From: Brevibacillus reuszeri
Lineage (GTDB): Bacteria; Bacillota; Bacilli; Brevibacillales; Brevibacillaceae
Direction: 5' to 3'
Assembly (NCBI RefSeq): GCF_002897295.1
Contig: NZ_BEXF01000008.1
Span: 124,001-188,000 of the forward strand
Length of the DNA stretch: 64,000 nucleotides
The stretch's first letter is position 1. Each line of letters opens with the position of its first letter. Position numbers and translations under genes: made by a program. The notes beneath the pieces are model-generated. The model saw nothing but the letters and a program-made list of their open reading frames with translations, was not told the DNA's origin and did not search any database. Of this stretch, positions 32,702 to 41,105 are shown piece by piece.

Positions 32702-33732
32702 ACATTCATGCAATCGTTTTGGCAGCTGGAAAAGGAACACGGATGAAATCTAGTTTGTACAAGGTGATGCACCCGGTGTGCGGTAAGCCAATGATTGAGC
32801 ATGTGACCCTGCTCTTGGAAGACCTGTCCTTACATAATCTTGTCGTGGTGATTGGTCACGGGGCAGAGGCCGTTAAGGAACAGCTGGGAAATCGCGTCCA
32901 GTATGCGTATCAGCATGAGCAGCTGGGTACAGGGCATGCGGTGTGGATGGCAAATCATGTTCTCGCAGATCAAGAAGGGATCACAATCGTTATAAACGGT
33001 GACACCCCACTCGTAAAAGCAGAAACATTGCGCCAATTACTCGAGCATCATCAAAGCAAGCAGGCTGCTGCAACGGTGTTGACCTCGATTGTGGATGACC
33101 CTACTGGCTACGGCAGGATCATTCGTGATGAAAACGGCGATGTCAGAAGAATCGTAGAAGAAAAAGATGCCACGCTCGGTCAAAGAAAGGTTCGTGAAAT
33201 TAGTACAGGAATCTTTTGCTTTGATAACCAAAAGCTGTTCCAGACTTTGCCACAGGTCACGAACGATAATGCGCAAGGGGAGTACTATTTGCCAGATGTA
33301 CTCTCTCTGCTGCAAGAACAAGGCAATCTCATCAGCGCGTATGCGACAGATGATCCTACAGAGGGTACAGGCGTCAACGATCGGGTGCAGCTTGCCCATC
33401 TGGAGCTGCTCTTGCGCAAACGGATCAATGAGCGCCATATGCGAAACGGCGTAACGATGATGGACCCGGCGACGACATATATTGATGCCGATGTGGTAAT
33501 TGGACGGGATACCGTCATTTACCCCGGTACCGTATTGCGCGGGAATACCCAGATCGGGGAAGGCTGCCAGATTGGACCACATGTAGAGGTAACAGATACA
33601 ACGGTCGATGATTTTACAAGGATTCCTCCGTTTACTTCTGTCGGGGATGCAAAAAAGGGCAACAAGTTACGGGCTGTTGGCGGCGCGGCAAGGATCGAAG
33701 GGACTCTGGTAGTGGCGGATGCGCGTCATTAA
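32698..33732 (+). CDS. GlmU-like UDP-GlcNAc pyrophosphorylase lacking the acetyltransferase end
   Basis: 344 residues, compared with about 456 for GlmU. The pyrophosphorylase domain is complete: VLAAGKGTRMKSSLYKVMHP, the uridine-binding GTGHAVWMA, INGDTPLV, and the later GVNDRVQL hinge. About 80 residues of left-handed beta-helix follow (IGRDTVIYPGTVLRGNTQIG), but the chain ends before the part that holds the acetyltransferase active site of GlmU. It should therefore make UDP-GlcNAc from GlcNAc-1-P and UTP but not acetylate GlcN-1-P. Acetylation and the GlmM step must come from elsewhere. 14-base overlap with the next gene. Confidence 0.88.
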   Translation: MNIHAIVLAAGKGTRMKSSLYKVMHPVCGKPMIEHVTLLLEDLSLHNLVVVIGHGAEAVKEQLGNRVQYAYQHEQLGTGHAVWMANHVLADQEGITIVINGDTPLVKAETLRQLLEHHQSKQAAATVLTSIVDDPTGYGRIIRDENGDVRRIVEEKDATLGQRKVREISTGIFCFDNQKLFQTLPQVTNDNAQGEYYLPDVLSLLQEQGNLISAYATDDPTEGTGVNDRVQLAHLELLLRKRINERHMRNGVTMMDPATTYIDADVVIGRDTVIYPGTVLRGNTQIGEGCQIGPHVEVTDTTVDDFTRIPPFTSVGDAKKGNKLRAVGGAARIEGTLVVADARH

Positions 33733-34636
33733 ACGATACTCATGGCTCTGGATCGGGCTGTTATTATTCCTGACAGCCTCGATCGCCATGCTGCTTTTGA
33801 ATTCGAACCAACGCCCTTCCTTTACGACGGCTACATGGATTTGGAATGCCAAGCTGATCTCTTCGCAAACGGAGGAGATCGTCTCCTTTGCCCAGGACAA
33901 TCAAATCAATCTGATCTATCTGCATATTGAGCCGACACGCGTCTCGCCACAGGCATACCGAGCCTTCATTAAAAAAGCGAACGAGGCAAATATCAAGGTA
34001 GAAGCGCTTGGAGGCGACCCTAATTGGGCCTATACCGCCAACCGCCAGAGCATTGGCGATCTGGTTTCTTGGGTCAAGGCCTACAACCAAATGGCAAAGG
34101 TGGACGAGCAATTTTCGGGGATTCACGTCGACATCGAACCGTATTTGCTGCCAGATTGGAAAAAGGATCAGGAAAAGGTTGTGAACCAATGGCTGAAAAA
34201 CGTCGACTATCTCATTGCGGAAACCAAAGAGGATAGCAAGCTTCAGGTAAGTGCGGATCTCCCCTTCTGGATTGATACCGTGACCGTTCCAGGTGACTCG
34301 GAAAAGGTCAGCAACTGGATGCTCCAAAGACTGGACAGCATCACATTGATGGCCTATCGCAATCACGCCATGGGACATAACGGCATTGTCGATATTGTTG
34401 AAAAGACAGTAGCAGCTGCCAATAGTGAAAAGAAGGCGTCAGTCATTGTGGGCGTCAATATTTTGGAATCCTCCGAGGGCGGTAATGTCAGCTTTCACGA
34501 AGAAGGTACCCAAGAAATGAAGCAGCAGCTGGTCATATTGCAGGAGGAATTAGCAGGGAATCCTGCGTTTGCAGGAAGCGCTATCCATGATTACGAGAGC
34601 TGGAAGCATGTGACCCAACGAGAGGAGCAACTGTGA
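33719..34636 (+). CDS. Membrane-anchored TIM-barrel-like protein, one module
   Basis: 305 residues: an N-terminal membrane anchor (about 8-27) and one module of about 270 residues. The order of elements (ATWIWNAKLI, INLIYLHIEP, IKVEALGGDPNWAYT, FSGIHVDIEPYLLPDW, SITLMAYRNHAMG, AIHDYESWKH) alternates strands and helices like a (beta/alpha)8 barrel, and D-x-E in HVDIEPY stands where GH18-type enzymes carry catalytic acids. I do not know a named family. The same module occurs twice in the next protein. Extracellular; may hydrolyse or bind the polymer made by this operon. The start overlaps the glmU-like gene. Confidence 0.65.
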   Translation: MRVIKRYSWLWIGLLLFLTASIAMLLLNSNQRPSFTTATWIWNAKLISSQTEEIVSFAQDNQINLIYLHIEPTRVSPQAYRAFIKKANEANIKVEALGGDPNWAYTANRQSIGDLVSWVKAYNQMAKVDEQFSGIHVDIEPYLLPDWKKDQEKVVNQWLKNVDYLIAETKEDSKLQVSADLPFWIDTVTVPGDSEKVSNWMLQRLDSITLMAYRNHAMGHNGIVDIVEKTVAAANSEKKASVIVGVNILESSEGGNVSFHEEGTQEMKQQLVILQEELAGNPAFAGSAIHDYESWKHVTQREEQL

Positions 34637-34639
34637 CGA

Positions 34640-36322
34640 ATGAAAGCCGCGCGCATCTACCTAAGTGTCCTCTGCCTATCGCTCGGCTTTCTGTTCGGGT
34701 TTTCCCCGGCGGAAAAGAAGAGCAAGGCCACGTGGATCTGGCAATCTGAAATCATTGGACAGGATAAACAGCAGGTGCTTGAATTTTGCGAGCAAAACGA
34801 AATCAATCTGATTTACCTGCGAATTGATATGAACAAGCCAAGCGACTATTACCGTTCCTTTATTCGGGAAGCGACTGCACAAGGAATTGAGGTCCATGCA
34901 GTTGCTGGCCACCCGGCGTGGGCTTTTGCCAGCAACCAGAAACGGATGATGAACATTGTAGGCTGGGTCAAAAAGTACAATCTGGAAAGTGAGCCAAAGG
35001 AGCGGATTCGCGGAATTCAATTGGATATCGAGCCGTATTTGCTTCCACAGTGGGAAACGGAGAGAGACCGTGTCATCCGGGAATGGCAAGCCAATGTAGA
35101 AGCCTTCACCGAAGCTGTTCGTGACGAGACGGGCCTAACGTCGAGCGTCGCACTTGCCTTTTGGCTGGACGACATTTCTACTCCAGACAATCCGGACATG
35201 CCGCTATCCAAATGGATGATTGATCAATTTGACACGATTTGCATCATGGCGTATCGCGATACATTGAATGGTTCAAACGGCATCTTGTCCTTGATCGAGC
35301 AGGAAATGCACGAAGCGGATGAGCTGGGACGAAGAGTGCTTGTAGCCGTCAATTTAAAAAAAGACATGAATGACCACGTTTCCTTCGCAGAAGAAGGCGT
35401 CACAGAAATGAATCGTCAGCTGGCGCTTTTGCCAGAGCATCTGGAGGAGCATCCTTCCTACAGCGGGATTGCGATCCATGATTACCGATATTGGAAGGAG
35501 GCAGCTGCGGATATGCCACCGGTCGATCGTGACCACTACAAGGGCACGTACATATGGCGGGCGGAGACGATCCGAACGGAAAAGGATGAGATACTTGCGT
35601 TCGCAAAAGAAAATGATGTGAATCTTCTTTATGTGCGAATCGACATGCAGCAGCCGATATCGATGTACCGAGACTTTGTGAGAGGGGCAAAAGCAGCTGG
35701 AATCGAAGTTCACGCAATGGGAGGGCATCCGATTTGGGCCTTGACGGAGAGCAGAGGAAAAATCCTGAAGCTGGTAAACTGGGTCAAAGCCTATAACCAG
35801 GAGGTCTCCTCAGCTGAGCAATTCCACGGCGTGCATCTCGACATCGAGCCATATGTCATGCCTGTCTGGCGTGAAAAAAAGGAAGCAGTGCTCCGTCAAT
35901 GGATGGGAAATATCGAAGCGTTTGTGGAAGCGACAAAGCATGAAACAAACCTGGAAGCAAGCGTCGACTTGGCTGCTTGGCTAGACAAGACTCCGACTCC
36001 TGGTCAGCCCGACAAGCCGTTTGCCCATTGGATGATGGAGCAGATGGATCATACGACACTCATGGCATTCAGGGATCATGCTGAAGGGATCATTGGTTTG
36101 GTTGAAAATCAGATGAAGTACGCTCAAAGCATCGACAAAAAGCTTGTGGTTGCCGTTGAGACCAAAGAGAGTCATGAAGGAGACTTTATCACCTTCTATG
36201 AAGAAGGACGAGGCGAAATGAATCGTCAGCTCGAGCTGGTAACAAAGGCACTAGAAGGATATTCCTCTTTTATGGGACAGGCCATCCACGCCTATGAATA
36301 TTGGAAAAACGGCAAGGAGTAG
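34640..36322 (+). CDS. Secreted protein with two tandem TIM-barrel-like modules
   Basis: 560 residues: a signal peptide (KAARIYLSVLCLSLGFLFGF) followed by two copies of the module seen in the preceding gene, about residues 28-290 and 300-560. Matching landmarks are ATWIWQSEI / GTYIWRAET, NLIYLRIDM / NLLYVRIDM, EVHAVAGHPAWAF / EVHAMGGHPIWAL, IQLDIEPYLLPQW / VHLDIEPYVMPVW and AIHDYRYWK / AIHAYEYWK. Both copies keep the D-x-E acids. A duplication of a single-module ancestor is evident. The role, probably on the exopolysaccharide outside the cell, is inferred only from the operon. It starts three bases after the previous stop. Confidence 0.65.
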   Translation: MKAARIYLSVLCLSLGFLFGFSPAEKKSKATWIWQSEIIGQDKQQVLEFCEQNEINLIYLRIDMNKPSDYYRSFIREATAQGIEVHAVAGHPAWAFASNQKRMMNIVGWVKKYNLESEPKERIRGIQLDIEPYLLPQWETERDRVIREWQANVEAFTEAVRDETGLTSSVALAFWLDDISTPDNPDMPLSKWMIDQFDTICIMAYRDTLNGSNGILSLIEQEMHEADELGRRVLVAVNLKKDMNDHVSFAEEGVTEMNRQLALLPEHLEEHPSYSGIAIHDYRYWKEAAADMPPVDRDHYKGTYIWRAETIRTEKDEILAFAKENDVNLLYVRIDMQQPISMYRDFVRGAKAAGIEVHAMGGHPIWALTESRGKILKLVNWVKAYNQEVSSAEQFHGVHLDIEPYVMPVWREKKEAVLRQWMGNIEAFVEATKHETNLEASVDLAAWLDKTPTPGQPDKPFAHWMMEQMDHTTLMAFRDHAEGIIGLVENQMKYAQSIDKKLVVAVETKESHEGDFITFYEEGRGEMNRQLELVTKALEGYSSFMGQAIHAYEYWKNGKE

Positions 36323-36328
36323 TGGCTT

Positions 36329-36928
36329 TTGGCAAACAGCGCATCGCCTGATTGTTGTACAATAGAAAAAACGAGTGCAGGAAACGAGGCGAATGAGGAA
36401 ATGCGGGAAGTGTCAAACCGGCACAATGGGCTGCCTCAGCGCACGCCAGATATGCTGTACAACGTGGTGCGCAAGTTTTACCGGGGCGCTGTAAGCCATT
36501 ACGATTTGATTCAGGAGAAAAAGAGCGAGGTCCATGTAGCATGGGAGCGCAGTCTGACAACCAAAGATGATCGCGAGCTGCGCCAGGCATTGCATACACT
36601 CTTTTTGGAGTTTCATTTTTACGTGACCTGCTGGCTGCAAATAGAGCTTGCGCTGTATCGGCTAGCCAAACAGGACGCGGCACAAGCAGTCGTGCTGGAG
36701 CGTTTTCGCCCGATTTTGGAACGCCATGTCGCAGTTCGAGCGCAATTGGATCAGACAGAAGCATGCGTAACCACGCAAGCCGTCCGTGAGGCTGGAGAAT
36801 GGACTTGTGTGCAGCAAGACGCCTATTGGTTTGACGGTATTTCTTTTACGGTTGACCAGGAAAGTTTGCACTGCCTGCATCAATTATTCGAAGCCATACA
36901 AACAGCAAAAAATGAGCAAACACCATAA
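36329..36928 (+). CDS. Hypothetical protein at the end of the exopolysaccharide operon
   Basis: A 199-residue soluble, mainly helical protein of unknown family, with DMLYNVVRKFYRGAVSHYDL, a long amphipathic helix pair, and FDGISFTVDQESLHCLHQLF at the end. TTG 36329 has AAGGAG nine bases upstream and lies six bases after the previous stop; ATG 36401 is the alternative and gives 175 residues. A TACAAT at 36358 could be the -10 of an internal promoter for this gene, which would separate it from the operon. A strong terminator overlaps its stop. Confidence 0.55.
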   Translation: MANSASPDCCTIEKTSAGNEANEEMREVSNRHNGLPQRTPDMLYNVVRKFYRGAVSHYDLIQEKKSEVHVAWERSLTTKDDRELRQALHTLFLEFHFYVTCWLQIELALYRLAKQDAAQAVVLERFRPILERHVAVRAQLDQTEACVTTQAVREAGEWTCVQQDAYWFDGISFTVDQESLHCLHQLFEAIQTAKNEQTP

Positions 36929-36967
36929 AAAAGCGTGACCGTCATTTTGCAGACGGTCACGCTTTTT
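36928..36967. terminator. Strong bidirectional terminator closing the exopolysaccharide operon
   Basis: AAAAAGCGTGACCGTC, eight-base loop, GACGGTCACGCTTTTT; 11 G/C-rich pairs plus A/T runs on both sides. It also serves the minus-strand repeat protein gene ending at 36975. Confidence 0.9.
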
Positions 36968-36974
36968 GGCTTTT

Positions 36975-37769
36975 TTAGAAGGTTCCTGGGAAGATGGAGC
37001 CTGTTTGCTGCACCATTTGGCCAGGAGCATTCAGCTGGCGTACTTCTTGTGTATTTGTACCCGCAAAACCAGGAGAGAACATGGATTGTGCACCCATCCC
37101 GAGCTGGTTTTGATACTGTTGTGGTTGCTGAGCTTGTGTATTGTATCCGCTGCTCATTACAGGGGTAGGAGCAAAGCCGCCTTGGTTCAATTGGCGCACT
37201 TCCTGGACATTCGTTCCTGCAAAGCCAGGGGAGAAAATGCTGCCGCCAGATGTATTGCCTGCTTGATTGGAATAGCCAGCTTGTCCGATGTAGTTGTTAT
37301 AACCGCTATGGTTACGTGCTTGCACCTCTTGTACGTTTGTACCCGCAAAGCCTGGAGAGAAGATGGAGCCTGCTTGTGCTCCGTAGTTTGCTTGCTGGTA
37401 AGTCGGCTGAGCTTGGATATAGCCGCTGTATTGATTTTGCATGTAACCAAGAGGTTGGTTTTGGCTGTAGCCGCCTTGTTGCTGTTGTGCCGGATAGCCA
37501 GAGTTTAGCTGACGCACTTCTTGCACGTTTGTTCCGGCAAAGCCAGGTGAGAAAATGGATTGTGCGCCGCCGATGCCGCCACCAAAAGACATACCGTATG
37601 TAGGAGCAGCAGTTCCTAAAGACTGTACTTGTCCACCGTGATTCCAATGCTGTACCTCTTGTACATTCGTACCGGCAAAGCCAGGTTGGAACATAGCTCC
37701 AGCAGAGCCCATTGCTCCGGAAACTGTTGGTTGTTGGGATTGCATGATGTTGTTATTGTTGTAGGTCAT
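36975..37769 (-). CDS. Asn/Gln/Gly-rich protein with five GFAGTN repeats, distantly gamma-SASP-like
   Basis: 264 residues without any Lys, Asp or Cys. An 18-residue unit, F-S-P-G-F-A-G-T-N-V-Q-E-V-R-Q-L-N, occurs five times at about residues 26-43, 72-89, 136-153, 178-195 and 230-247, separated by Gln/Tyr/Gly-rich linkers. Gamma-type small acid-soluble spore proteins (SspE) have units of the form F-A-S-E-T-N-A-Q-Q-V-R-x-Q-N in a similar Asn/Gln/Gly background, and the register agrees, so a spore-core storage protein or spore-coat protein is suggested (inference). ATG 37769 follows GGAGGTGG; the longer frame to 37838 adds an unrelated stretch. Monocistronic, next to the YheC/YheD genes. Confidence 0.75.
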   Translation of the reverse strand: MTYNNNNIMQSQQPTVSGAMGSAGAMFQPGFAGTNVQEVQHWNHGGQVQSLGTAAPTYGMSFGGGIGGAQSIFSPGFAGTNVQEVRQLNSGYPAQQQQGGYSQNQPLGYMQNQYSGYIQAQPTYQQANYGAQAGSIFSPGFAGTNVQEVQARNHSGYNNYIGQAGYSNQAGNTSGGSIFSPGFAGTNVQEVRQLNQGGFAPTPVMSSGYNTQAQQPQQYQNQLGMGAQSMFSPGFAGTNTQEVRQLNAPGQMVQQTGSIFPGTF

Positions 37770-37852
37770 GACTAAGACCACCTCCTGACTTGTATGATTT
37801 CCAAGAAAGGCCAGGTAATGCATGAGTAGGCAAAACAAGAGAATTCAAATTT

Positions 37853-37896
37853 AAAAGAAAACAAAAGAACATGCCGGCCCTCTATCCGGCATGTTC
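37853..37896 (-). terminator. Terminator overlapping the GNAT gene stop
   Basis: On the minus strand GAACATGCCGG, eight-base loop, CCGGCATGTTC followed by TTTTGTTTTC. The TAG of the GNAT gene lies inside the loop side of the hairpin. Confidence 0.8.
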
Positions 37897-38358
37897 CTGT
37901 AAATCACTAGGGCTCCAAAGACCGTAGGCAAGCCACAAGGTTGGTTTTCCTGTAGGCCCGATACTTGCTTTGACCGGCTCGAATCCCATTCCTCGAAACA
38001 GAGTGAGGCTCGCCTCGTTGTCGAGGGCTACGCGCACATACAGCTTAGGCAAGCATTGGCAAACGTGCGCAGTCAGCGCTTTTCCGATGCCGCGATTGCG
38101 GTATCTTTTATCGACGACAAGAAACGAGTGCCCTAGACCACATCTGGAAACAGCAAACAAACCGACAACCCGTTTTCCGTTCATGGCGAGAGCGACGCTG
38201 GTATCATTTTTGGATAGCATTTTGGGAGTCAGGCGGGTCAACCATTCGATAGCGTGCTTGGTTATTCGCCGATCTCCCTCCTGACGGGCAAACCGAACCA
38301 GCGTGGTTTGAGATTCAGCCAAAGCTTGCGGCGGCAAGATTACATATTTCAGCTTCAT
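37882..38358 (-). CDS. GNAT family acetyltransferase
   Basis: 158 residues with the GNAT fold. The acetyl-CoA pyrophosphate loop is RYRNRGIGKALTAHV near residue 88, preceded by the strand GHSFLVVDK and followed by YVRVALDNEASLTLFRGMGF, the usual end of the fold. The acceptor is unknown. It is downstream of the four YheC/YheD genes on the same strand, six bases after the nearest, so it belongs to that operon and is its last gene. Confidence 0.87.
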   Translation of the reverse strand: MKLKYVILPPQALAESQTTLVRFARQEGDRRITKHAIEWLTRLTPKMLSKNDTSVALAMNGKRVVGLFAVSRCGLGHSFLVVDKRYRNRGIGKALTAHVCQCLPKLYVRVALDNEASLTLFRGMGFEPVKASIGPTGKPTLWLAYGLWSPSDLQEHAG

Positions 38359-38364
38359 AACTAG

Positions 38365-39675
38365 TTACCCCGCTTGGACCCCTCGCCCATTTTGCAGACG
38401 AGATACGTACTGAGCGTAGTGGATCAGATTGGATAGAGATAAGCGGCGAATAGAGGGTTCGTCGAATTTCTCGGGCTTTGCATTCGCTTCGAAAAACCAC
38501 AGCTTCCCTTCATCAGTCAGCCCCAGATCCATAGACATTTCTGCCAAATTCTCAATCTTTACATTGAGCACCTCGGCGATCTTTAGAGCGGTTTGATGAA
38601 TCATCGACTCCATTTTTTCTGGATCGGATTTGAAGACAGCATGTAGAACGGATGACAAGGAATGGATCGAACCGCCACGAGGAACATGAGTGGTAATGCT
38701 TTGAGACCCAGCACGCCGGATGCCGACGCCGGTCACGCTCCATTCGCCATCTCCGTTTTTCTGTACGAGGACCCGAACATCAAAAGGCTTTCCGCGGTAG
38801 CGTGCCCGCTTGATTCCTTGCTGCATGATGTACTGTTGCTGCCTTGTATGGCCTTTGACATGCTTCCAGACTTGATCGAGATTGGCAAAGCGGCGTGTGA
38901 CTGCTTTTTGTTCCTTCAATCTCTGGAGGCGCCAGGCATCATTTTTAAATTCAATGCGCATGATTCCTTCTCCAGCCTTTCCGCGAACCGGCTTCAAGTA
39001 GACAAAGCGGTGCTCTGAACAGAAGCTGCGAAAGCGCGGCAGGGTATCCAATTTTTTGGTGTCGGGCATAAATTCCTTTACGGTAGAGCTGTCTTCCAGC
39101 ATCGAGAAGAGCTCCTGTTTATCAAAAAAACAGCTGTTGAACAAGGTGACATTGGGCATTTCTTTGATCTGGGCAAGCGTTTTGCGCACTTCAGGGCGCT
39201 GCTCCGCTTTTCGGGTGGGGATGCGATTGTACACCACATGGGGGAACGGCAGAATCACTTCCTGCCACAGATTTTGCCGCGCATTGTACAAATAGCCGCG
39301 AACCTTCTTTTTTTCCCAGTTGATGCCTTGCGGGGTAAAGACGTACACGAGCGCTCCCCATTTTGTCCCTGACTGTGAGATATCCTTGAAGTTTTCGCGA
39401 TTTCCCAAAAATGCAGGGCCGTCACCCACAGTCAAGATTCCGATTAATGGACCGAGCCTCAGGGAGTTGTTTACCATCTTCCAGTTAATCCGGGTGCGTA
39501 TGCGGCCAGGTTGCTGACTGGGCAGGCCAGTATGCAGCCGTTTTTGATGAGAGAACGGACCAAGACTGGCAACGAGAGGTTTTGGTATGCGTTTCGCCAG
39601 AGTTTGCCGTGGTAGCTGAATGAACCATCTGCCGCTTGGGAGGATCGTCAGCCACCCGGAACGCTGCTTTAGCAT
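38365..39675 (-). CDS. YheC/YheD family ATP-grasp protein 1
   Basis: 436 residues. An N-terminal domain (about 1-90) is followed by an ATP-grasp domain: LRLGPLIGILTVGDG, VVYNRIPTRKAE, FVYLKPVRGKAGEGIMRIE (ATP-binding lysine), PFDVRVLVQKNGDGEW and SMDLGLTDEGKLWFFEANAKP with the Mg-binding acids. In B. subtilis, YheC and YheD are ATP-grasp proteins found with the forming spore. Such enzymes join a carboxylate to an amine, so amino-acid ligation onto a spore-coat peptide or wall is possible; the substrate is not known. GGAAGGAGG site. Fourth in transcription order of the four-gene array. Confidence 0.86.
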   Translation of the reverse strand: MLKQRSGWLTILPSGRWFIQLPRQTLAKRIPKPLVASLGPFSHQKRLHTGLPSQQPGRIRTRINWKMVNNSLRLGPLIGILTVGDGPAFLGNRENFKDISQSGTKWGALVYVFTPQGINWEKKKVRGYLYNARQNLWQEVILPFPHVVYNRIPTRKAEQRPEVRKTLAQIKEMPNVTLFNSCFFDKQELFSMLEDSSTVKEFMPDTKKLDTLPRFRSFCSEHRFVYLKPVRGKAGEGIMRIEFKNDAWRLQRLKEQKAVTRRFANLDQVWKHVKGHTRQQQYIMQQGIKRARYRGKPFDVRVLVQKNGDGEWSVTGVGIRRAGSQSITTHVPRGGSIHSLSSVLHAVFKSDPEKMESMIHQTALKIAEVLNVKIENLAEMSMDLGLTDEGKLWFFEANAKPEKFDEPSIRRLSLSNLIHYAQYVSRLQNGRGVQAG

Positions 39676-39726
39676 GGGTGTTCCTCCTTCCTGAAAAACG
39701 GTGCTGATACATATCGCGTTTCGTTT

Positions 39727-41103
39727 TTAGAAGTTGGCAAGATAGCAGCTGTAATCGACTAACAGCTTGCGGGATTCCTGATCGGCCTGCTTGAGCCTAG
39801 CGTGCTTGAAAATCGAGCGTCCCGGCTTGGAGTTGGCCTCAAACATCCAGACGTGACCATGCGTGTCGATGCCCATATCCAGTCCGAGTTCTCCAAGGTC
39901 AATGCCTTTTGCCAGCTCAATGGCTGTAGCGAGGCGAATCGAGGCTTCTGATATGCGCTGTGTCATTAGCGCTTTTTGTTTGCCAAACAGGTGATGCAGC
40001 AGCTCATCGCCGGGGATGACCGTACCGCCAGTACGAACGTGTGTCGTGACACTTCCTGAGCCGGCTACTTTTGCTGCCGTGCAGGAAACAACCCATTCGT
40101 TTTGCTGGTTTTTATGGAGATGTACACGGAAATCAAAGGGACGTCCGTGGAACGTCATCAAAGGGATGCCTTGCTGAGCCAAATAAGAGCCAACACGTCT
40201 ACTGCGGAAAACATGCTGATACAAGCTGGACAGCTTGCCGAAATGCCGTTTTACATTTCCGCTTCCATTGTGATAGGAGACGTCATAGCCTCCGCCGTTA
40301 TTCTTCACGACTTTGACGATGCCATAGCCCAGACTGCCGTTTTTCGGCTTCAAATACACAATCGGATATTTACGTAGCAGATTGCGGACTGTCACTAGGG
40401 AAGGAGAAGTATACGTTTCCGGGATATGCTCGTTCACCTCTGGATTCGGGTACAACAGCTGGTGGACGCCCCACTTGTTAAAAAAGCCTTGGTTAAACAT
40501 AGGGGTGTCAGGATAGCTGGCCAGCTTGTATTTAAATTCTTGCACAGCTTCATGCTTTTCAGCGGAACGTGAAGGAATCCGATCATAAATGACGTCTGGC
40601 ATAGCCGTCATCATTTTTCTCCAGAGATAGCCGCCTTTCTTGCTTTTGCGTAAAAACCACGCACTCACCTGATTGTTTCGCCAGTCCACGTCATGGGGAG
40701 AAAAGATGAAGTAAAAGACTCCTTTTCCTTCCTGCGCCTGCAAAAGCTTGTGAAAAAATGATGTACGCGGGCCGATTGGCTGCTTCGGATCTCGGCGAAT
40801 TCCCGTGGTGACAATCCCGATCGCGGGACCGATCCGCAGTGAATTTCCCTCTTGCTTGAGATTGATCAGTCCGCCATGCGGGATGCTAAGCTCGTTTTGA
40901 AGCAGAGTGGTCATCTTAACGATATTGCTTTCAGGATTTCGTTTATCCTGCAGTGCAGTTGCGACGACTTCCTTTTTCCCCAGCATGATTGTTATTTTTT
41001 GCCGATGTCGAAGCTGTAGCTTTTGGAAGAGATTGTTCGGCAGGATGATCCCGCATATGCTTGGGTGAGAAAGAAAGCGGAGCCGCACTCTAGTCGTTTC
41101 CAT
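39727..41103 (-). CDS. YheC/YheD family ATP-grasp protein 2
   Basis: 458 residues. The N-terminal domain (LCNNLFQKLQ-like start, IIMLGKKEVV) resembles the YheD leader, then LRIGPAIGIVTTGIRR, DVIYDRIPSRSAEKH, IVYLKPKNGSLGYGIVKV, PFDFRVHLHKNQQNEWVV and LGLDMGIDTHGHVWMFEANS. All metal- and ATP-binding positions expected for the fold appear present. ATG 41103 follows GGAGGTTACTAAGC, immediately after the stop of the upstream paralog. Role as for its paralogs; being full length, it is unlikely to be a relic. Confidence 0.86.
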   Translation of the reverse strand: METTRVRLRFLSHPSICGIILPNNLFQKLQLRHRQKITIMLGKKEVVATALQDKRNPESNIVKMTTLLQNELSIPHGGLINLKQEGNSLRIGPAIGIVTTGIRRDPKQPIGPRTSFFHKLLQAQEGKGVFYFIFSPHDVDWRNNQVSAWFLRKSKKGGYLWRKMMTAMPDVIYDRIPSRSAEKHEAVQEFKYKLASYPDTPMFNQGFFNKWGVHQLLYPNPEVNEHIPETYTSPSLVTVRNLLRKYPIVYLKPKNGSLGYGIVKVVKNNGGGYDVSYHNGSGNVKRHFGKLSSLYQHVFRSRRVGSYLAQQGIPLMTFHGRPFDFRVHLHKNQQNEWVVSCTAAKVAGSGSVTTHVRTGGTVIPGDELLHHLFGKQKALMTQRISEASIRLATAIELAKGIDLGELGLDMGIDTHGHVWMFEANSKPGRSIFKHARLKQADQESRKLLVDYSCYLANF

Positions 41104-41105
41104 GC

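Noticed and set aside
36975..37769. CRISPR or tandem DNA repeat array
   Set aside because: The regularity is in the protein repeats; the spacing varies (42-64 codons) and the DNA copies differ at third positions.
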